A stretch of 23,570 bases of DNA from JBOHHR01 sp050740975 (GTDB lineage Bacteria > Pseudomonadota > Gammaproteobacteria > JBOHHR01). The notes below the pieces were generated by a model. The model was not told the DNA's origin and did not search any database. It saw only the letters and a program-made list of their open reading frames with translations. The DNA lies in NCBI GenBank assembly GCA_050740975.1, contig JBOIEE010000107.1, forward strand, positions 1-23,570, read 5' to 3'. The position numbers were made by a program, and so were the translations under genes. Below, in pieces: positions 15,323-22,359 of this stretch. The first letter of the stretch is position 1. Each line of letters begins with the position of its first letter.

Positions 15323-17178
15323 AGTGCGAACATCTGATGAAGATGGGAGTAGAAGTCGGAAGGTCCGAGGTAGCCGGCGAGGCGGTATTCGCGCCGCTCC
15401 ACACCATTAGGACCGAAGAATAACACGGCCGGGGGGCCATACACACCCAGTGTTCTGAGCAAATCCTTATCTTGTTCATCGTTGGCGGTCACATCCGCCT
15501 TGAGCAACACGGTTCCACGCAAGGTGTGCTGCACATTTTGATCAGAGAAGGTGTCCCGGTCCAAACGCTTGCAGTCGATGCACCAATCCGCATAAAGGTC
15601 CAGCATCACCGGTTTCTGCTGAGTCTTGGCGATTTCGATCTGTTCCCGCAACATGGATACGCCTTTTACCGGCTTAAATGCGAGGTTGCTCGGTGTTTGC
15701 GTACCGGACAAAGCCAAGTCCATAGTCTGTAAAGGACGAAACATGTCTTTTCCGCCGCCAGCGGCCGCCACAATCAACACGACGCCATAAACCAGGACGG
15801 CGATGCCGATCCCCTTCGATAGCCGCCGCCAACCCGATGCGGCCGCATCCAGCTGATCGGCGGCGCCCAGGAACACCGCGACACCGATCAACAACAAACC
15901 TGCCAGAAATAGGGTTAACCCGGCCGGCAAGATCCGCTCCAGCAGCCACAAGCTAAGCCCCAACAGCGCTACGCCGAATGCTTTTTTCACCGTTTCCATC
16001 CATAGGCCGGCCCGTGCCAAGAGCTTGCCGGCGGAAGTCCCAATCGCGAGCAACGGAGTTCCCATTCCGAGGGCCATCACAAACAGGGCAGCGCCTCCAA
16101 GCGTCGCGTTGCCCGATTGCCCGATATAGATCAGGGCGCCAGCGAGGGGCGGCGCCACACAGGGCCCAACGATGATGGCAGAAAAGAATCCCGTAGCGGC
16201 TGCCCCGTACAACGTGCCGCGACGCTGGCGCTGGGCTCGCTCATGGAGAGCCGTTTGCCATTCACCGGGAAGCTGAATTTCAAAAAGTCCAAACATAGAT
16301 AAAGCCAGCAACACAAACAGCAAGCTAAAGAGACTTAACACCCACGGAGACTGAAACATAGCTTGGACGTTATATCCGAACAGGCCAGCGATGATCCCCG
16401 CAAGCGCATAAGTCAGAGCCATTGCGAGCACATACAGGGAGGAAAGGATAAAAGCCCTACCCGTCGTTATTTGTTGGCCATCTCCCAGGATGAGGCTGGA
16501 AAGAATGGGGATCATGGGGAACACGCATGGAGTAAGGGAAAGCAACAGCCCAAAGCCAAAGAAGCTCAGCAGGGTTGTCGCTAAAGCTCCTCCCGCCAAG
16601 GTGTGAGCGATATCGTCTTGCCGAGATAGCGTTTTCTTATCAGGGGCTTTTTCGGGGAAATCGAATGACGGCACCGCCGCGGCCAGTTTAATCGGGATGA
16701 TTTTTTTTATCGGCGGGTAACAGATCCCGTCCTCAGCGCAACCTTGATAGCCTAGCTCTAGTGCGAACGAACTCTGTTCCCCGCTGGCAAGGGGTATTTG
16801 GACATCGACTGTTCCGCGGTATATCTCTACCTGCCCAAAGCTCTCGTCCTCCTTTAACTCTCCCGAAGGAAGTTCGATCTTGCCCAAGCTTACATTGTTA
16901 CCTGCCTGAAACCGAAACTTATCCCGATACAAGTAGTAGCCATCAGCGATCTCCCAGCGCGCACTCAGACTCCAGGGGTTTTCGACCTTTACCGTGGGGC
17001 GGAACGCTTGATCCGGCTCTAGGAATTCCTGTTGCTGGGTACCCAACCCCAACGCTTGCTCAAGGTCGATTAGCTCTCCGGCGGGTGCCCGAATGCCCTC
17101 CCCTTTAGCCACCAGTGTGACCAAGCTCAAGGCCAAAAAGCAGAACACAAAATGCTGGGCAATTAAAAACTTACTCAT
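15319..17178 (-). CDS. dsbD: Thiol:disulfide interchange protein DsbD
   Basis: Inner-membrane protein, 619 aa, that moves electrons from cytoplasmic thioredoxin to periplasmic thiol proteins. A signal peptide (about 1-27) is followed by the alpha domain with Cys147 and Cys153 in YQGCAEDGICYPP. The transmembrane beta domain (about 200-470) has its redox pair Cys218 (SLTPCVFPMIP) and Cys340 (VGPCVAPPLAG). The C-terminal gamma thioredoxin domain has DLYADWCIDCKRLD (Cys533, Cys536). All six functional cysteines are present, so it should be active. It overlaps cutA by 8 bp upstream and the TlpA-like gene by 4 bp downstream. The linkage of dsbD with cutA is also known from E. coli. Confidence 0.97.
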   Translation of the reverse strand: MSKFLIAQHFVFCFLALSLVTLVAKGEGIRAPAGELIDLEQALGLGTQQQEFLEPDQAFRPTVKVENPWSLSARWEIADGYYLYRDKFRFQAGNNVSLGKIELPSGELKEDESFGQVEIYRGTVDVQIPLASGEQSSFALELGYQGCAEDGICYPPIKKIIPIKLAAAVPSFDFPEKAPDKKTLSRQDDIAHTLAGGALATTLLSFFGFGLLLSLTPCVFPMIPILSSLILGDGQQITTGRAFILSSLYVLAMALTYALAGIIAGLFGYNVQAMFQSPWVLSLFSLLFVLLALSMFGLFEIQLPGEWQTALHERAQRQRRGTLYGAAATGFFSAIIVGPCVAPPLAGALIYIGQSGNATLGGAALFVMALGMGTPLLAIGTSAGKLLARAGLWMETVKKAFGVALLGLSLWLLERILPAGLTLFLAGLLLIGVAVFLGAADQLDAAASGWRRLSKGIGIAVLVYGVVLIVAAAGGGKDMFRPLQTMDLALSGTQTPSNLAFKPVKGVSMLREQIEIAKTQQKPVMLDLYADWCIDCKRLDRDTFSDQNVQHTLRGTVLLKADVTANDEQDKDLLRTLGVYGPPAVLFFGPNGVERREYRLAGYLGPSDFYSHLHQMFAL

Positions 17179-17503
17179 GCGGATGCTGAAGCGCGCTGTC
17201 TATCCAACGGAGGTACTTGTCGAACCCATCAACGACAGGGACCGCGATCACCTCTGGGAGTTCATAGGGATGCTGCCCCAAGATCTTGTCTCTCACAGCC
17301 GGGAAACATTCGACGCGGGTTTTAATGATCAACAAACATTCCTCCTGACATTCAATTACGCCTTTCCAGCGATACACGGACGCGATGCTAGGAATGACGT
17401 TTACACAGGCCGACACCCCAGATTCTACCAATAATCGCGCAATTTGCTTCGCCCCAGAAAGGTCCGGGAAGGTACTGAGTATTAGGATATACTCGTTATT
17501 CAC
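17171..17503 (-). CDS. cutA: CutA1 divalent-cation tolerance protein
   Basis: Small trimeric cytoplasmic protein, 110 aa, related in fold to PII signalling proteins. In E. coli it was linked to copper tolerance, but its exact role is unsettled. Typical features are the N-terminal ILSTFPDLSGAKQIARLLVE, the central SACVNVIPSIASVYRWKG, ECLLIIKTRVECF and HPYELPEVIAVPV. The end overlaps dsbD by 8 bp, so it leads a cutA-dsbD-tlpA unit. It is divergent from the fxsA relic, the same arrangement as in E. coli, where the intervening dcuA and aspA are extra. Confidence 0.95.
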   Translation of the reverse strand: MNNEYILILSTFPDLSGAKQIARLLVESGVSACVNVIPSIASVYRWKGVIECQEECLLIIKTRVECFPAVRDKILGQHPYELPEVIAVPVVDGFDKYLRWIDSALQHPHE

Positions 17504-17551
17504 AATGACACGCCTGCGATTTCCGGAGGTTTTGAATCATCGCCCATTAAG

Positions 17552-17846
17552 GTGCTAAAGGGCAACCGAATAAGAGAGCAGAAGAAGTATCGTGTACCGT
17601 GGTGGGCCCGGATTGGCGCGTTTACTACCCCTATATTCCTAGTGATGATGGCTATTCTGGGGGCAGTGCTGTCACGCGCTGAAGCGGGTACAAGCAGCGC
17701 TTCTCATCGAAGGTTTACGGCTGCTTTTTTCAGGCCTGTCATTGCTAACGCTTGGGTTCGCGACCGATGCTGGCATTTTTCTGCCTTATCCCACGGCTGC
17801 GCGTCGGGGAATGCGTCGCTGGTTGCTGTGGCGTTCCCGCACCTGA
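17552..17846 (+). pseudogene. fxsA: Decayed fxsA (membrane protein FxsA) remnant
   Basis: Two FxsA-like pieces lie in different frames. In the first (from the start at 17552; recognisable from about 17595) the residues WARIGAF and VMMAILGAVL match the second part of the FxsA N-terminal half. In the second frame (17697 to a stop at 17844-17846) LIEGLRLLFSGLSLL, GFATDAGIF and a basic RRGMRRWLL tail match the FxsA C-terminal membrane segment. The first membrane segment is missing, about 18 residues are lost in the middle, the frame shifts near 17690, and the proline of the usual PGF motif is leucine. The place (between cutA and groE, plus strand) is where fxsA sits in E. coli. The 133-codon open frame that continues to 17953 from the first piece is therefore not a real gene. 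Confidence 0.62.
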
Positions 17847-17949
17847 GTGCGACTAGCACTAGGAGACCTTGGAATGAGAATAGCGCGAGGATGAGTATAA
17901 AAGCTTCTTTATTTATGAAGTTATTGAGAGCTAGCGCGGCTTTTCAAGC

Positions 17950-17977
17950 TTGACAGTCTGAACGGCCACCCTATAAT
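17950..17977 (+). promoter_or_regulatory. Sigma-70 promoter of groEL1
   Basis: Perfect consensus -35 TTGACA (17950-17955) and -10 TATAAT (17972-17977) with a 16-base spacer. The last base of the -10 is the first base of the CIRCE operator, so bound HrcA would block RNA polymerase. Confidence 0.85.
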
Positions 17978-18003
17978 TAGCACTCCTTTTAATAGAGTGC
18001 TAA
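17977..18003 (+). promoter_or_regulatory. CIRCE operator (HrcA binding site) of groEL1
   Basis: A perfect consensus inverted repeat: TTAGCACTC, nine-base spacer, GAGTGCTAA. This is the known binding site of the heat-shock repressor HrcA. Confidence 0.96.
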
Positions 18004-18009
18004 AAAAGC

Positions 18010-18049
18010 GGCGAAGCATAGATACGCTACACCCGTGCTTGCCTTCGCC
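18010..18049 (+). promoter_or_regulatory. Hairpin in the groEL1 leader
   Basis: GGCGAAG (18010-18016) pairs perfectly with CTTCGCC (18043-18049). An alternative inner stem AAGCA/TGCTT (18014-18018 and 18036-18040) overlaps it. It starts seven bases after CIRCE and ends well before the ribosome binding site, so it may protect the mRNA 5' end rather than control translation. Confidence 0.4.
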
Positions 18050-18117
18050 CGGACCCACGGTTGCGGGAGAAATGATTAAGTTTTCTTTCGTCTTCAATTA
18101 ACCCAGAGGAAGATTGC

Positions 18118-19755
18118 ATGAGTGCCAAAGAATTGCGATTCAGTGAACAAGCGCGACAGAAGATGCTGCGAGGTGTGAACATCTTAGCGGACGCGGTCAA
18201 AGTCACGCTCGGCCCCAAGGGGCGCAACGTGATTCTCGAAAAGAGCTTCGGCTCGCCCACCATGACCAAAGATGGCGTTTCAGTAGCCAAGGAGATCGAG
18301 CTTAAAGACAAGTTTGAAAATATGGGCGCACAGATGGTGAAGGAGGTCGCGTCTAAGACCTCTGACGAGGCGGGCGATGGGACCACCACGGCGACCGTCT
18401 TGGCTCAGTCCATGTTAACTGAGGGTATCAAGGCCGTAGCCGCCGGCTTAAACCCGATGGACCTTAAGCGCGGTCTAGACAAAGCGGTAACAGCGGTAGT
18501 GGCGAAGCTAAAAGAGATGTCGGCTCCTTGTAAAGACAACAAAGCGATCGCACAAGTTGGAACCATCGCGGCAAATGCAGACAGCGCTCTCGGTGACATC
18601 ATCGCGGATGCGATGACGAAAGTCGGCAAGGAAGGAGTCATCACCGTCGAGGAGGGCTCAGGTCTCGAGAACGAGCTTGACGTAGTAGAGGGCATGCAGT
18701 TCGATCGGGGGTATTTGTCGCCCTATTTCGTAAATAATCAGCAGAACATGAGCGTGGAGCTTGAGCAACCGCTGATCCTGCTGCACGATAAGAAAATCTC
18801 TGCTATTCGCGATCTTTTACCGCTGCTGGAGAGTGTCGCTAGGTCTGGAAAGCCGTTGTTGGTGATCGCCGAGGAAGTGGAAGGCGAGGCCATGGCGACC
18901 CTGGTAGTCAACACCATTCGCGGCATCGTGAAGGTGGCCGCGGTGAAGGCACCGGGATTTGGTGATCGACGCAAGGCGATGTTAGAAGACATCGCCATTC
19001 TCAGCGCAGGTACCGTTATTTCCGAAGAAGTGGGCTTGAGCCTGGAAAAAGCTTCGCTCGACGACCTCGGCCGGGCAAAAAAGGTGATCGTAAGCAAGGA
19101 GGAAACCACCCTCATCGGAGGCGCCGGGGCGGCTAAAGATATCGAAGCACGGATCAAACAAATCCGCGCCGAAATCGAAGAAGCAAGCTCTGACTACGAC
19201 AAGGAAAAGCTGCAAGAGCGTGTTGCCAAGCTCGCTGGAGGGGTGGCGGTTATCAAGGTTGGGGCCGCCACAGAAATTGAGATGAAGGAGAAAAAAGCCA
19301 GAGTCGAAGACGCCCTGCATGCGACACGCGCCGCGGTGGAGGAAGGTGTAGTTCCGGGAGGGGGCGTTGCCCTGGTGCGCGCAACGGCGGCTTTAGACAA
19401 GCTAAAAGGCGCTAACCATGACCAGGATGTCGGAATAAGGATCTGCAAACGAGCCCTCGAAGAGCCGCTGCGCCAAATCGTCGCCAACTCCGGTGAGGAG
19501 CCGTCGGTTGTACTAAAAAAGGTTTCTGACAACAGCGGCAATTACGGGTTTAACGCCGTCACTGGGAAATATGGCGATATGATCGAGATGGGGATTTTGG
19601 ACCCGACGAAAGTAACGCGCATGGCATTGCAAAACGCCGCTTCCGTCGCGGGCTTGCAAATAACCACCGAAGTGATGGTGGCAGAGTTACCCAAAGAGGA
19701 AAAGGCTAGCGCCCCTGATATGGGCGGCATGGGGGGTATGGGAGGAATGATGTAG
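18118..19755 (+). CDS. groEL: 60 kDa chaperonin GroEL, copy 1 (no groES partner)
   Basis: Full-length cytoplasmic chaperonin, 545 aa, which folds proteins in a double-ring cavity with GroES. The N-terminal LGPKGRNVIL, Asp52 and Asp87 in the ATP site (KDGVSV, AGDGTTTATVLAQ), the apical YLSPYFVNN and GFGDRRKAMLEDIA, EGVVPGGGVAL, and the tail with GGM repeats are all present. AGAGGAAG lies six bases before the ATG. The gene is transcribed alone from a CIRCE-controlled promoter. Its 114-base leader is too short for a groES and shows no trace of one. It would have to share the GroES encoded 2.3 kb downstream. It is clearly diverged from copy 2, so it is not a recent duplicate. Confidence 0.97.
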   Translation: MSAKELRFSEQARQKMLRGVNILADAVKVTLGPKGRNVILEKSFGSPTMTKDGVSVAKEIELKDKFENMGAQMVKEVASKTSDEAGDGTTTATVLAQSMLTEGIKAVAAGLNPMDLKRGLDKAVTAVVAKLKEMSAPCKDNKAIAQVGTIAANADSALGDIIADAMTKVGKEGVITVEEGSGLENELDVVEGMQFDRGYLSPYFVNNQQNMSVELEQPLILLHDKKISAIRDLLPLLESVARSGKPLLVIAEEVEGEAMATLVVNTIRGIVKVAAVKAPGFGDRRKAMLEDIAILSAGTVISEEVGLSLEKASLDDLGRAKKVIVSKEETTLIGGAGAAKDIEARIKQIRAEIEEASSDYDKEKLQERVAKLAGGVAVIKVGAATEIEMKEKKARVEDALHATRAAVEEGVVPGGGVALVRATAALDKLKGANHDQDVGIRICKRALEEPLRQIVANSGEEPSVVLKKVSDNSGNYGFNAVTGKYGDMIEMGILDPTKVTRMALQNAASVAGLQITTEVMVAELPKEEKASAPDMGGMGGMGGMM

Positions 19756-19981
19756 TTTGTCCTCTGCGTCTTTTCGTAAGGCCCTTATTGGTTGGGTTCA
19801 TATTTGTAATCGGATCTGTCTGGCAAACGAAAACGTGGAACAACGTGCTACCCGTGTTCGTTCCCGTTCGGTGCCGATTTGGCGGTGCCCTGTTGTTGCG
19901 AACCAGTTCCTACCAAACCGGTTAAGCAAACGGTCATAATCATAAGCACATAAAGCCCTTTATTTGTGCGGAGACAAGGCA
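19756..19981. other. Spacer between groEL1 and the VWA-FHA gene
   Basis: No gene is supported in these 226 bases; a 60-codon open frame has no recognisable features. An imperfect hairpin near GGAAC...GTTCC (about 19838-19866) lacks a T-run. CATAAT at 19935-19940 could be a -10 box for the next gene, but I see no matching -35. A second imperfect stem, CACATAAAG with CTTTATTTGTG, lies just before the VWA gene's ribosome binding site. Confidence 0.35.
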
Positions 19982-21871
19982 ATGCAAGGTTCAATCGTAA
20001 CCCGTTTCGTGCTGCTCGCTTCCTTATTAGCGGTTAGTCCCCATTCCGCGTTTGGTCAACAAGCAAGCCCTGTTACCCAAGACATCGTTGTTTTGCTGGA
20101 TAACTCGGGCAGCATGAAAAAGAACGATCCCCTGTTTGTGACCAAAGAGGCCGTTCGGCAATTCGTGTCCCGAACACCGCCTTCCGGGCGGTTAGCACTG
20201 CTATTGTTCGATCAGGAAGCGAGGCTGATTGTGCCGCTCAGCATGATGTCCAATGACCAGCGGGCGCGAGCTTTAAGCAGGCTGGACCGCATTAACTACA
20301 AAGGGCTGTTTACCAACATACCGGCAGCGTTCGAGCAAGCCCTTTACGAACTGAAAACGAAAGGGCGTGAAGACGTGCCTAGATCAATCATCCTGTTAAC
20401 TGATGGGATCGTCGATACGGGGGATAAGGGGCGTGATTTAGAGAGAGCACGCTGGCTTCGTGAAGAATTGGCGGCCGATGCGGCAAGGCAAGGCGTAACG
20501 GTCTTCGGTATAGGGCTAGGAGCAAAGGCGGATATTCAACTGCTTCAGTCCTTAGCACAGCGCACCCAAGGAGACTACTTTCGTGCGTCCAAGCCGGATG
20601 ATTTACCGGCGATCCTGATTCGCATCGAGAAGGCTGTGGCGCAAAACCTGGCGTCGCGAATAGACCTAAAAGAAGCTAAGACCGAACAGGTCACGGTTGC
20701 GACAGAGAAGGTTACGGAGCCTTCTAAAACAGCGCGGAAGATCCCCGACGTTAAACCGATCGACCTTAGCCCAAAGAGCACACAGACGACCCCCTTACCA
20801 CCACCGGTCCTCAAACCTCAGCAGTCCGTAAAGTCGCTACCTGATGCTAAAGGCTGGCTACCCTATCTTGATCTCCGAACTCTGGGCTTAGGAGTCGCTG
20901 CCTTTTTGCTGGTGGCGTTGGCATTTTCGCTGCTAACTCGACACCGCAGGTACACAAGCTCTGAAAAAGACACTGCCATAGGGCTTATGTCCGTGGAGCG
21001 GATCCCGACCGCTTATTTTTACGATATCAATGGAATAACGGATTTTGAACGCTACGAGCTGAGGGGGCGAGTGACCCAGGTAGGGCGGATCCCCCCTGAT
21101 CAGCGGGAGACCGTTGAGCATATCGTCATCCCCTTGCCAACCGTGGGGCGCCGACACGCTGTGCTGGAGTACAAGCACCACTCTTTCTGGCTGGTCGATC
21201 AGAAAAGCGTCAACGGCACTTTTGTCAACGGCCAGCGCGTTTTCGATGAAGTGTGTTTGAAACACGGCGATCGCATTCGCTTTCACGAAGCCGAGTTTGA
21301 GTTCGTGCAGGAGGGCATGGACCGAGCCGACCAAACGCTTCTGGTTACCCGAGTGAAAGGGGCATTGGCCGGCCCCGATACTAAGTATGACCACGAGCCG
21401 ATAGTGTCAAAATGGGTCAAGGATTTGATGCCGGACAGCGCGACAAACAGCCGGCCGGCGGATCAGGCCCAAGCAAACGCAGAAGGTCCTGCAAAGCAGG
21501 CCTTTGACAAAAAGAGCGGTCACGAATTTGCTGAAGATCTCGCGTCGAAAGTGCGATTGGCCACGGGGGAATCGGTAGCTGAGATGTCCCCAAAAAAGGA
21601 AGCGCTGACAGGCGAAATAGAGCCCCCTGATGCTACAGAACACATGCACGCAGACAAAATAAGAAAGGCGATGGAAAATACGGGTGAGGATCGGAATAGT
21701 CGCTCCCAAGCCTTCCCACCCACAAAAGACTCCTCGCTTTCCGGGATGCCGGATGAAGAAACTACGACACGCAAAATCAAGCGAAAGGTAACCGACGAAG
21801 AGGGTTTCGAGGAGACCCTGCCATCCAAACGTATTGCTAAGAATTCTTGGAAAGACTTCTTCGGCGAGTAG
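19982..21871 (+). CDS. VWA-TM-FHA membrane protein of unknown function
   Basis: A 629-aa protein with a clear domain order. A signal peptide (about 1-25, ending SAFG) is followed by a von Willebrand factor A domain (about 34-220). Its metal site has DNSGSM (Asp40, Ser42, Ser44), and LLTDG follows near residue 141. After a Lys/Thr/Pro-rich linker comes one membrane segment (about 301-320). An FHA domain follows, with VGR at 367-369, GRRHAVLEY at 389-397 and SVNGTFVNG at 409-417, the usual phosphothreonine-binding loops. A long charged, probably disordered tail with EETTTRKIKRK near the end completes it. The VWA part should be periplasmic and the FHA part cytoplasmic. The ATG at 19982 has GGAG eight bases upstream; a TTG at 19964 is in frame. 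I know of no described function for this architecture at groE. Confidence 0.88.
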   Translation: MQGSIVTRFVLLASLLAVSPHSAFGQQASPVTQDIVVLLDNSGSMKKNDPLFVTKEAVRQFVSRTPPSGRLALLLFDQEARLIVPLSMMSNDQRARALSRLDRINYKGLFTNIPAAFEQALYELKTKGREDVPRSIILLTDGIVDTGDKGRDLERARWLREELAADAARQGVTVFGIGLGAKADIQLLQSLAQRTQGDYFRASKPDDLPAILIRIEKAVAQNLASRIDLKEAKTEQVTVATEKVTEPSKTARKIPDVKPIDLSPKSTQTTPLPPPVLKPQQSVKSLPDAKGWLPYLDLRTLGLGVAAFLLVALAFSLLTRHRRYTSSEKDTAIGLMSVERIPTAYFYDINGITDFERYELRGRVTQVGRIPPDQRETVEHIVIPLPTVGRRHAVLEYKHHSFWLVDQKSVNGTFVNGQRVFDEVCLKHGDRIRFHEAEFEFVQEGMDRADQTLLVTRVKGALAGPDTKYDHEPIVSKWVKDLMPDSATNSRPADQAQANAEGPAKQAFDKKSGHEFAEDLASKVRLATGESVAEMSPKKEALTGEIEPPDATEHMHADKIRKAMENTGEDRNSRSQAFPPTKDSSLSGMPDEETTTRKIKRKVTDEEGFEETLPSKRIAKNSWKDFFGE

Positions 21872-21908
21872 CGCTAAATGCGCGTACTACGATGTACAAG
21901 ACGTGGTC

Positions 21909-21936
21909 TTGACAGTAAAGACGAATAAGCTAAAAT
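21909..21936 (+). promoter_or_regulatory. Sigma-70 promoter of groES-groEL2
   Basis: Perfect -35 TTGACA (21909-21914), 16-base spacer and -10 TAAAAT (21931-21936). The layout is the same as at groEL1, with the CIRCE again starting at the last base of the -10. Confidence 0.82.
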
Positions 21937-21962
21937 TAGCACTTCTCTTGATAGAGTGCTAA
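21936..21962 (+). promoter_or_regulatory. CIRCE operator of groES-groEL2
   Basis: TTAGCACTT, nine-base spacer, GAGTGCTAA. The left arm has one mismatch (final C to T) from the CIRCE consensus; the right arm is perfect. HrcA should still bind, perhaps a little less tightly than at groEL1. Confidence 0.93.
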
Positions 21963-22023
21963 CAAAATCTCAATTCTATCACTATTTCAATACATTATAG
22001 GTCTGATTTAGCGAGGTAAGAAC

Positions 22024-22311
22024 ATGAAAATACGGCCATTACATGACCGCGTGGTGGTCACGAGGTACGAAGAGGACAGGACTTCTCCCGGAGGGATCGT
22101 GATCCCGGATACGGCCGCTGAGAAGCCCATCCAAGGCAAGGTAGTCGCCGTGGGGAACGGCAAGGTATTGGACAGCGGGGAAGTGCGTGCGGTTGGGGTC
22201 AAAGAGGGCGATCGAGTGCTCTTTGGCAAGTATTCCGGAACCGAAGTAAAGATCGATGGCACGGAATATCTGGTGCTGCGCGAAGACGACATCATGGGTG
22301 TTATCGAGTAA
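22024..22311 (+). CDS. groES: 10 kDa co-chaperonin GroES
   Basis: A 95-aa heptameric lid of the GroEL cavity. It begins MKIRPLHDRVVV, the usual opening, has the mobile loop (about residues 16-34, DRTSPGGIVIPDTAAEKP) that contacts GroEL, and ends REDDIMGVIE. GAGGT lies upstream of the ATG at a good distance, in a 60-base A/T-rich leader after CIRCE. It is the only groES in the window and is 48 bp before groEL2, so it probably serves both chaperonin copies. Confidence 0.97.
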   Translation: MKIRPLHDRVVVTRYEEDRTSPGGIVIPDTAAEKPIQGKVVAVGNGKVLDSGEVRAVGVKEGDRVLFGKYSGTEVKIDGTEYLVLREDDIMGVIE

Positions 22312-22359
22312 CACACTTCGCTGACTGGTGGAATTTAAGCAATGTAGAAGGAGGCCATC

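Noticed and set aside
17552..17953. A complete 133-aa plus-strand protein
   Set aside because: Only its first third is FxsA-like. After the frameshift near 17690 the real FxsA signal continues in another frame, so the rest of this frame is spurious.
18004..18117. Relic of groES upstream of groEL1
   Set aside because: The 114-base leader is too short for groES, and no frame shows GroES-like residues.
19838..19866. Terminator after groEL1
   Set aside because: The GGAAC/GTTCC stem is imperfect and no T-run follows it.
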